Origin: Gammaproteobacteria bacterium
GTDB lineage: Bacteria > Pseudomonadota > Gammaproteobacteria > Magnimaribacterales > TMED112
Length of the DNA stretch: 10,556 bases
Direction: 5' to 3'
NCBI GenBank assembly: GCA_002727535.1
Contig: PBXH01000036.1
Coordinates: 3,869 to 14,424, forward strand
Of the stretch, positions 4,984 through 10,556 are shown one piece after another; within the stretch, counting starts at the first letter, position 1, and each line of letters begins with the position of its first letter. A program made the translations under genes and the position numbers. A model generated the notes under the pieces. It worked only from the letters and a program-made list of their open reading frames with translations, was not told the DNA's origin and did not search any database.

Positions 4984-6828
4984 ATGAAAAAAGTTTTAAA
5001 TTTAGTTTTTCTTTCAATGTTCTGCTTTAGTGCTGACTGGAGTAGAGAGAATTCTTGCCCTGCTGGTAATGAACCTTTTGTACAATCAATTCTTTCTTCA
5101 ATGACCGTTGAAGAAAAAGTTGGTCAAGTAGTTATGGCTGATATAAGTACGATTTCTCCAAGTGATTTAAATCAATTCCCAATTGGAGGTATTTTAAATG
5201 GAGGGAATAGCTCGCCAAACAACAATCAAAAAGCTTCTCCAGATGAATGGAAAAAACTTGCTCAAGATTTTTACGATGCTTCTGTTTCAGTAGGTGGTGC
5301 CAATATACCAATTCTATGGGGGACGGATGCTGTTCATGGACATTCAAATGTTTTCGGAGCAACAATTTTTCCACATAACATAGGACTTGGCGCAACAAAC
5401 AACCCTAAACTATTAGAAAAAATTGGTGAAGTCGTAGCTAAAGAAGTTTTAGCTACTGGTATCTATTGGACTTTTGCTCCAACAATTGCAGTGCCCCAAG
5501 ACTATAAATGGGGAAGAACTTATGAAGGATTTTCTCAAGATCCAGAAATAGTCGGCTCATTAGGTAAAGCATTTATTGAAGGTCTTCAAGGAACAGGAAG
5601 CAATTTTTTAGACAACACAAAAATCCTAGGAACAGCAAAACATTTCTTAGGAGATGGAGGCACACATATGGGTGTTGATCAAGGCGATACGAGAATTGAT
5701 GAAGAATCTTTTAAGAATATTCATGGAAAACCTTATTTTGATGCACTAGATGCATGCATTCAAACTGTCATGGCTAGTTATAACTCATGGAATGGTTTAG
5801 AAGTTCACGGACATAAATATTTATTAAGTGATGTTTTAAAAGGTCAAATGCAATTTGATGGATTTGTTGTTGGTGACTGGAATGGGCATGATGAAGTTGA
5901 AAACTGCACGACCGAAAGTTGTGCTGCTGCATTAAATGCTGGTGTAGATATGTTTATGGCGCCTGAAACATGGAAAGAGATTTATCAAAACACTCTTGCA
6001 CAAGTTAATTCAGGAGAAATTTCTATGCAAAGACTTGATGATGCAGTAAGAAGAATCCTGATAGTAAAAGAAAGATTAGGCTTGTTTTCAAATACCCAAC
6101 CAAAAAACTCTGCATTTAACCAAGTTGGTACAGCTGACCATAAGGCTGTTGCAAGAAAGGCTGTTAGAGAGTCTATGGTTCTCTTAAAAAATGAGAATGT
6201 TTTACCATTGGATAGTAATCTAAAAGTTTTAGTTGTTGGTCATGCTGCTGATTCATTAAAAATTCAAACAGGTGGATGGACTCTAAATTGGCAAGGAACA
6301 GAAAATACTAATGAAGACTTTCCTAAATCAATAAGCCTCTATGAAGCAATAAAAGAAATAGTTGGGAGCAATAATGTTAGACACGTTCAAGATATAATTT
6401 TTGATACCACGACATATGATGAAGAAGTTAAACCAAATTATGCTGACTATGACGTAGCTCTGGTGGTTTTTGGTGAAGAGCCATATGCAGAATGGCAGGG
6501 TGACAGAGGTTCTCTTGGTTTCACTCAGTCAAAACAAATTAGACAATTAGAGCTTCTTAAAAAAGCTGATATTCCAACTGTTTCAATATTCTTTTCAGGA
6601 AGACCAATGTGGGTCTCGAAAGAAATTGAATTATCTGATGCATTTGTTGTGGCTTGGTTACCTGGAACAGAATCTAGAGGGATGACAGATGTTATTTTTG
6701 CTAAAGAAGATGGAAATATAAACTTTAATTTTAAAGGGAAGCTGCCCTATTATTGGCCTAACGATCCTTTTGATGAAATCACTAAAGATAATGCAAAGTA
6801 TCAGCTAGGTTTTGGTCTAGTTTATTAG
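4984..6828 (+). CDS. Secreted GH3 beta-glucosidase / exo-glucanase
   Basis: The 614-residue protein starts with a signal peptide (MKK, hydrophobic 5-15, likely cleavage after FSA at about 17), so it acts in the periplasm or at the surface. It shows the two-domain plan of barley ExoI and bacterial ExoP enzymes: a TIM barrel with WGTDAVHG (substrate-binding Asp115), RTYEGFSQDP (178-187), KHFLGDGG (Lys219, His220) and the nucleophile in GFVVGDW (Asp298), then an alpha/beta sandwich holding the acid/base loop GEEPYAEWQGDRG (Glu503). Both catalytic residues are present and the length is full. Likely activity is stepwise removal of glucose from beta-1,3/1,4-gluco-oligosaccharides; linkage cannot be told by eye. 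It is last in the kinase-symporter unit, has no Shine-Dalgarno and is probably translationally coupled. Its TAG overlaps the stop of the convergent RraA-family gene by four bases. Confidence 0.93.
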   Translation: MKKVLNLVFLSMFCFSADWSRENSCPAGNEPFVQSILSSMTVEEKVGQVVMADISTISPSDLNQFPIGGILNGGNSSPNNNQKASPDEWKKLAQDFYDASVSVGGANIPILWGTDAVHGHSNVFGATIFPHNIGLGATNNPKLLEKIGEVVAKEVLATGIYWTFAPTIAVPQDYKWGRTYEGFSQDPEIVGSLGKAFIEGLQGTGSNFLDNTKILGTAKHFLGDGGTHMGVDQGDTRIDEESFKNIHGKPYFDALDACIQTVMASYNSWNGLEVHGHKYLLSDVLKGQMQFDGFVVGDWNGHDEVENCTTESCAAALNAGVDMFMAPETWKEIYQNTLAQVNSGEISMQRLDDAVRRILIVKERLGLFSNTQPKNSAFNQVGTADHKAVARKAVRESMVLLKNENVLPLDSNLKVLVVGHAADSLKIQTGGWTLNWQGTENTNEDFPKSISLYEAIKEIVGSNNVRHVQDIIFDTTTYDEEVKPNYADYDVALVVFGEEPYAEWQGDRGSLGFTQSKQIRQLELLKKADIPTVSIFFSGRPMWVSKEIELSDAFVVAWLPGTESRGMTDVIFAKEDGNINFNFKGKLPYYWPNDPFDEITKDNAKYQLGFGLVY

Positions 6829-7316
6829 CTTCCTTCTAGATCTAGTCTTTTTTCTGAAATCAGAATTCCTGTAAGGTCTCCATAAGCCCAAAATCCTGAC
6901 TTAATTTGAACTTCTCCAATCCTAAAACAAACATTGTAAGAACCTTGATTATTTTTACCACTTTTTTTTGGGCATGAACCTAATGCAAATACAGGAAATT
7001 CAATTGAACTCAGTTCTTCAACATCCCTTACTCTGCCATTAACAATAATAGCGCCCCAAGAATTTGTTTTAGCAATTGAAACAAGATTGTCCCCTATAAG
7101 ACCAACATTATCTGAAGCATTGCCCTCAATAAATAAAACTCTACCGAGTCCATCCTTTTGTAAAATGCTTTTGGCTAATGAATTATCATCTGGACATTCC
7201 ACGGTAATTATTTCTCCACAAAAATAATTTTTAGCGCCAAAAGATCTGAAATCTAATAAAAAGGGTGTTTCTGGGAACTTGTCAGAAATATCTGCGGTAT
7301 TAACCAAATAAGACAT
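6825..7316 (-). CDS. rraA: RraA-family protein (RNase E regulator or RraA-like aldolase)
   Basis: The 163-residue protein aligns along its whole length with E. coli RraA (161 residues): FGAKNYFCGEIITVECPDDNSL, GRVLFIEG and the C-terminal YGDLTGILISEKRLDLE all have close counterparts. E. coli RraA binds RNase E and inhibits mRNA decay. The fold is shared with class II HMG/CHA aldolases and oxaloacetate decarboxylases, whose metal and pyruvate site is a D-x20-R-D motif. Here Asp76, then exactly 20 residues, then Arg97-Asp98 are present, while E. coli RraA has Gln after the Arg, so catalytic activity is conceivable. The gene sits alone on the minus strand between GH3 and the receptor, overlapping GH3's stop. 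There is no clear ribosome binding site. Function, RNase regulation or aldolase, is undecided. Confidence 0.85.
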   Translation of the reverse strand: MSYLVNTADISDKFPETPFLLDFRSFGAKNYFCGEIITVECPDDNSLAKSILQKDGLGRVLFIEGNASDNVGLIGDNLVSIAKTNSWGAIIVNGRVRDVEELSSIEFPVFALGSCPKKSGKNNQGSYNVCFRIGEVQIKSGFWAYGDLTGILISEKRLDLEGS

Positions 7317-7369
7317 ATTTTAATTCTTACATAAAATTAAGTAATTGGAATCAAAAAAAATTAATAATT

Positions 7370-7399
7370 AATTAATGTGACAAATCTGTAACATTAATT
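7370..7399. promoter_or_regulatory. 30-bp palindromic operator upstream of the TonB-dependent receptor
   Basis: Arms AATTAATGTGACA and TGTAACATTAATT are inverted repeats around a four-base centre (AATC), with 12 of 13 pairs matching; the only mismatch is G7379 against A7390. Each arm holds a TGTnACA box. It is centred near 7384.5, about -60 from the inferred receptor transcription start and about 10 bases before the -35 region. It does not fit the CRP pattern TGTGA-N6-TCACA, nor Fur. It probably binds a dimeric regulator of the receptor gene, identity unknown. It is also about 60 bases upstream of the divergent RraA-family gene. Confidence 0.65.
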
Positions 7400-7408
7400 T
7401 AATTAATA

Positions 7409-7429
7409 CTCTTTTCTTTATAAAAAGAG
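7409..7429. repeat. Inverted repeat over the -35 region of the receptor promoter
   Basis: CTCTTTT (7409-7415) and AAAAGAG (7423-7429) are perfect inverted arms around CTTTATA. The element covers the place where a -35 should lie and ends just before the -10. It may be a second regulator site, or simply reflect AT-rich composition. Confidence 0.3.
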
Positions 7430-7431
7430 AG

Positions 7432-7437
7432 TACAAT
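7432..7437 (+). promoter_or_regulatory. Candidate -10 of the TonB-dependent receptor gene
   Basis: TACAAT is a good -10 and would start transcription near 7444, a short leader before AGGAG (7451-7455) and the ATG at 7461. At 16 to 18 bases upstream only CT-rich sequence is found, not a -35. The strong palindrome further up suggests an activator compensates. Confidence 0.5.
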
Positions 7438-7460
7438 TTGGATACTCTTGAGGAGAGATT

Positions 7461-10406
7461 ATGAATTCTAAAAAAATATTTGCCCTAATCGGGTTTATTA
7501 CGTTAATTTCAAACTTTGCTTTTTCGCAAGAAGAAGTATCGATAAACGATGATGAAATTGAAGAAGTTGTTGTTGTTGGTATAAAGAAAAGTCTGCAAGA
7601 TGCTATTGATATCAAAAGAAGTAATGTTGGTGTTGTTGATGCAATTACAGCAGAAGATTTCGGAAAATTTCCTGATAATAACTTAGCTGAATCTTTAGCC
7701 AGAGTGGTTGGAATAGGTATCGATAGAAACAATGTAGAAGGTGAAAGAGTTGCTGTTAGAGGTTTCGGTCCTGAATTCAACTTAGTTACTCTTAATGGTA
7801 GACAAATGCCTACTGTTCCAGGCCAATATCAAGGTGGAAGATCTTTTAATTTCGGTGATATTTCTTCTCATGGAATTTCAGCTGTAGAAGTTTATAAATC
7901 TACAGATAGCTCACTACCTTCTGGTGGAATAGGTTCAACCATTAATATCGTTACTACAAAACCATTAGAAATGGATGGCAGAATGCTAAGTTACTCTGTC
8001 AATATGGTTGAAGATACAACCAGTACCGAAAGTCGAACTTTTGAGACAAATTTTGTATATGCTGAGAATTTTGGAAATCTAGGTTTTTCAATTTCTGCTT
8101 CTTGGCAAGACAGAAATAATAGAGAGGAAGGTACTCGTGAATCTAATTGGATTACATTGCCTTTAGATGATCCTAATAGAGTAGATTTCTCAAACCCTAA
8201 CATAACAAACAATAATCAAAGAGCAGATGGAAATACATTCTATCAAGAACCTACAGCATATCAGTTTAAGGATAATGATCGTTTTAGATTCAATCACCAA
8301 GCTACATTGCAATATGCATTTAGCGAAAAACTTGTTGCGACATTAGATTACACAGTTTCTGAAGTTGATTTCAGTTCAAATGGTCAAATGTTTGGTTCTT
8401 GGTTAGGTGGCTGGACTACATTATCAGGAACAATTAACAGTAATGGAGCTTTTACTGATGTAGTAGTCGGTGATAGAGCTTATGATCACCAATTCATTTG
8501 GGGTGACACTGAAAGTAGAAATGAGTCCACTGGTTTAAATTTTGCTTGGGATTTTTCTGAAGCATTATCATTTGAATTAGATATTCATGATTCAAGTGCT
8601 GAAAAAGATGGTACTGAGCTACCAAATGAAATGGGCTTTACGACTCCTCAAGGAACAGTTACACACACAAATGGTGGTCCTGATGGCATAAATTCATTTG
8701 TTTATGATTTTGACATAACTGCTAATGATTTTAGCCATACAGGTCTTTATTACAGAGATGCTTTTAAATCTAATATGATGGAGCAGATTCAGTTTAAAGG
8801 ATCATGGTCAAACCTTGGAGACGGCGCACTTAGATCTCTAGATTTTGGCATGTCACAAGCTGATTCAAAATTTACAGATGTTAGAGCTGAGCTGAATACA
8901 CCATTAGCACCAGCAGTAGCGGCAGATGCAGCACTGTTTACAAAAACATCTTTAGGTGGTTTTATGGATGGCTTCAATCTGAGTAATGCGGGGTATTACT
9001 TTGCAATTGACCCTACTCTGGCAAAACGCGCATGGGTTAACAATGTAGGAGCATTTAGTGCTGGCGATATTGATACACATGATAGAGTTGAAGAAGAACT
9101 TACTTCATATTTCATTCAAGGTAATTTTGAATTTACGGTTAACAACAATCCATTAAATGTTGTAGCAGGTATTAGAGTTGAAGAAACTCAAACAATATCA
9201 ACTTCACTAGAAGATACTCCAACAAATATCCGCTGGGATATGATTGAAGGCTTAACTTATATTACTGGTGGCATTGTTGATGCTCCTGTTGAAGCCAGCA
9301 ACGATGTTGTGCTTCCTCAAATAGCTGCAGCTTATGAATTTGAAGAAGACAAAGTCTTTAGAATGTCTTATGGCGAATCAATGGCAAGGCCATCCCTAAA
9401 AGATTTAAGATCTTCATTGCAATTTGGAAACAGAGATTTCTTTGTTCCTACTGCTACAGGTGGAAATCCAAACCTTGAGCCATTAATGTCAACAAACTTT
9501 GATATGGCTTATGAGTGGTATTATGCAGAAGGAAGCTATTTATCAGTAAATTATTTCAATAAGCAAATAGACGGCTTCATAAGTACCGAAATTACTGAAG
9601 GAGATCTTTATGGTCTTAGGAACCCAGCATTTGGAGAAATTGGTTTATATGCACAAGCTTGTGTAGCTGCATGGGATGCAGCTGGAAGGCCTGATCCTGG
9701 TTTTCCAGGTGATGCTGGAGCTACAGGACATTGTGTTTCACAACAAGCATTGTGGGCTCAGTCATGGATGAATCTATACCAACATATGGGATGGGTTGCT
9801 GTAGCAATGTCTAGAGGAATTGATGTATCTGCAGGTTTCCCATGGGGTGCATGTGATTATGATGGCTGGTGGAGATGTGACCCTGGTTACTTAGATGCAA
9901 CAGCAGATGATCCTTTGGCTATGTTTGAGATATCAAGACCTGGAAACCTAGAAAGTGGTGAAGTAGATGGTTTTGAATTTGTTCTTCAACATCTATTTGG
10001 AGATACAGGGTTCGGAGCCACCTTCAATGGGACATTAATTTCTGGAGGTGATGTCGATATTGACACTACAGTAATTGGAGAGCAATTTATTCTTCCAGGA
10101 TTAGGCGATAGTGCAAATGTTTCAGTTTTTTATGAAGATGAAAAATTTACTTCAAGGCTAGCACTTAATCATAGAGGCGATACTATTGTTGGTTTTGGTA
10201 ACTACGATCAACCGCTGTATGTCCAAGAAAGAAATCAATTAGATTTAACTTTAGCTTATAGACCAAGAGAAAATACTGAAATATTTTTCTATGGTCAAAA
10301 CATAAATGATGAAAATACTAGACTTTATGCACGCCATAAGGAAATGCTTTTCTTAGCACAAGACCATGGTCCAATTTATCGTCTAGGTGTTAGAGTAAAG
10401 TTCTAA
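7461..10406 (+). CDS. TonB-dependent outer-membrane receptor, probable oligosaccharide importer
   Basis: The 981-residue protein has a signal peptide (residues 1-22, cleavage after AFS), a TonB box IEEVVVVG (33-40), a plug domain (about 45-165, with FPDNNLAESLARVVGI and VAVRGFGPEFNLVTLNGRQ) and a 22-strand-type barrel ending YRLGVRVKF with terminal Phe. The plug wording and GGNPNLEPLMSTNFDMAYEWY fit the large proteobacterial receptor class often tied to carbohydrate uptake, rather than typical siderophore receptors. The barrel includes an unusual segment at about 734-810 with four Cys (734, 758, 798, 806) and many Trp, probably an extracellular loop. The start is supported by AGGAG five bases upstream. 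There is no SusD-like partner. It lies beyond the GH3-symporter-kinase genes and likely imports the glucan oligomers they process; the substrate is inferred from context. Confidence 0.93.
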   Translation: MNSKKIFALIGFITLISNFAFSQEEVSINDDEIEEVVVVGIKKSLQDAIDIKRSNVGVVDAITAEDFGKFPDNNLAESLARVVGIGIDRNNVEGERVAVRGFGPEFNLVTLNGRQMPTVPGQYQGGRSFNFGDISSHGISAVEVYKSTDSSLPSGGIGSTINIVTTKPLEMDGRMLSYSVNMVEDTTSTESRTFETNFVYAENFGNLGFSISASWQDRNNREEGTRESNWITLPLDDPNRVDFSNPNITNNNQRADGNTFYQEPTAYQFKDNDRFRFNHQATLQYAFSEKLVATLDYTVSEVDFSSNGQMFGSWLGGWTTLSGTINSNGAFTDVVVGDRAYDHQFIWGDTESRNESTGLNFAWDFSEALSFELDIHDSSAEKDGTELPNEMGFTTPQGTVTHTNGGPDGINSFVYDFDITANDFSHTGLYYRDAFKSNMMEQIQFKGSWSNLGDGALRSLDFGMSQADSKFTDVRAELNTPLAPAVAADAALFTKTSLGGFMDGFNLSNAGYYFAIDPTLAKRAWVNNVGAFSAGDIDTHDRVEEELTSYFIQGNFEFTVNNNPLNVVAGIRVEETQTISTSLEDTPTNIRWDMIEGLTYITGGIVDAPVEASNDVVLPQIAAAYEFEEDKVFRMSYGESMARPSLKDLRSSLQFGNRDFFVPTATGGNPNLEPLMSTNFDMAYEWYYAEGSYLSVNYFNKQIDGFISTEITEGDLYGLRNPAFGEIGLYAQACVAAWDAAGRPDPGFPGDAGATGHCVSQQALWAQSWMNLYQHMGWVAVAMSRGIDVSAGFPWGACDYDGWWRCDPGYLDATADDPLAMFEISRPGNLESGEVDGFEFVLQHLFGDTGFGATFNGTLISGGDVDIDTTVIGEQFILPGLGDSANVSVFYEDEKFTSRLALNHRGDTIVGFGNYDQPLYVQERNQLDLTLAYRPRENTEIFFYGQNINDENTRLYARHKEMLFLAQDHGPIYRLGVRVKF

Positions 10407-10419
10407 TTTATTTTTATTG

Positions 10420-10454
10420 AAAAAAAAGAGGGGGATTTTCCTCCTCTTTTTTTT
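10420..10454. terminator. Bidirectional rho-independent terminator (receptor and tRNA-Val)
   Basis: GAGGGGG pairs with CCTCCTC (one G-T wobble) around loop ATTTT, flanked by eight A on the left and eight T on the right. Because both flanks are homopolymeric it works in both directions: 13 bases after the receptor stop on the plus strand, and 5 bases beyond the CCA end of tRNA-Val on the minus strand. Confidence 0.9.
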
Positions 10455-10459
10455 GTGAA

Positions 10460-10536
10460 TGGTGCGAGTTGTAGGATTCGAACCTACGACCCCCTGCGTG
10501 TAAAGCAGGTGCTCTAACCAACTGAGCTAAACTCGC
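10460..10536 (-). tRNA. tRNA-Val(TAC), CCA encoded
   Basis: The minus strand folds as a full cloverleaf of 77 nt with CCA. The acceptor stem GCGAGTT (10536-10530) pairs perfectly with AACTCGC (10470-10464); the discriminator is A and CCA is encoded (10462-10460). The anticodon arm CCTGC / TTTACAC / GCAGG carries anticodon TAC (10502-10500), and the T arm contains GGTTCGAATCC. A bidirectional terminator follows at once. Its 3' end is the source of the direct repeat found beside tRNA-Asp. Confidence 0.97.
10464..10474 (+). repeat. Direct repeat, right copy: 3' end of tRNA-Val (candidate attachment site)
   Basis: GCGAGTTGTAG lies within tRNA-Val, covering the 3' acceptor strand and part of the T stem, and recurs exactly at 623-633 in the same orientation, 9841 bases away start to start. 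The 3' acceptor and T-stem part of a tRNA is the standard target of tyrosine integrases. Here the tRNA is intact and the partner copy is the remnant. Confidence 0.6.
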
Positions 10537-10545
10537 GAAGAGAAT

Positions 10546-10556
10546 AGAATATAATA
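10546..10556 (-). promoter_or_regulatory. Possible -10 region of tRNA-Val, at window edge
   Basis: On the minus strand the last bases read TATTATATTCT, containing TATTAT and TATATT, 10 to 15 bases before the mature tRNA start. The -35 would fall outside the window, so this is tentative. Confidence 0.3.

Noticed and set aside
3979..5398. Minus-strand open frames inside the symporter and GH3 genes (3979-4197, 4230-4448, 5132-5398)
   Set aside because: They lie wholly inside well-supported genes, have no ribosome binding sites or family motifs, and read like antisense shadows.
6836..6855. Terminator from CTAGATCTAG followed by T-rich sequence at the GH3/RraA junction
   Set aside because: The palindrome leaves no room for a loop and is AT-rich, so it is unlikely to end transcription; it is also inside the RraA-family coding sequence.
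7372..7397. CRP site upstream of the receptor
   Set aside because: It begins TGTGA, but the partner half six bases later is not TCACA; the symmetry centre is different, so the palindrome is another kind of site.
7418..8977. Minus-strand open frames inside the receptor gene (7418-7780, 7991-8212, 8789-8977)
   Set aside because: They are low-complexity translations (Ser/Thr/Ile runs) opposite a clear receptor coding sequence, with no independent support.
1..10556. Integrase, transposase, CRISPR array or SusD partner
   Set aside because: I looked for all of these because of the tRNA-end repeat and receptor, and none is present; the insertion idea rests on the repeat and tRNA layout alone.

Overview
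The window looks like a piece of an AT-rich, streamlined marine gammaproteobacterial genome. SAR86 or a close relative is my best guess. The basis is a proteorhodopsin with gammaproteobacterial-type motifs, a large TonB-dependent receptor without a SusD partner, an RraA-family protein, tight gene packing and very low GC between genes. This is inference from content, not a phylogenetic placement.

Layout. At the left end, on the minus strand, lie tRNA-Asp(GTC), a small four-helix membrane protein and the start of a probable family-39 glycosyltransferase, all packed head to tail. A blue-type proteorhodopsin then reads rightward from its own promoter, which has a near-consensus Fur box just upstream, and ends at a strong terminator. 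A DUF4345-like membrane protein and a convergent hotdog thioesterase follow. Next is a three-gene unit (glucokinase, SGLT-type sodium/sugar symporter, secreted GH3 beta-glucosidase), a convergent RraA-family gene, and a 981-residue TonB-dependent receptor with a striking palindrome in its promoter. A bidirectional terminator and tRNA-Val(TAC) on the minus strand close the window.

How the genes may work together. The receptor would bring beta-glucan oligosaccharides across the outer membrane, GH3 would release glucose in the periplasm, the symporter would import it with sodium, and glucokinase would phosphorylate it. Proteorhodopsin would supply light-driven proton motive force, which powers TonB directly and sodium cycling indirectly. 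No retinal or carotenoid synthesis genes are in the window.

Most notable observations. (1) The 3' end of tRNA-Val is repeated, 11 bases exactly and in direct orientation, immediately next to the 5' end of tRNA-Asp. The two copies bracket about 9.8 kb carrying the proteorhodopsin and sugar genes, which suggests a cargo block inserted between once-adjacent tRNA genes. No integrase is present, and simple excision would not restore a perfect tRNA-Val, so this is a hypothesis. (2) A Fur box upstream of proteorhodopsin suggests iron-responsive control of phototrophy. (3) The receptor promoter has a 30-bp palindrome at an activator-like distance from a weak -35.
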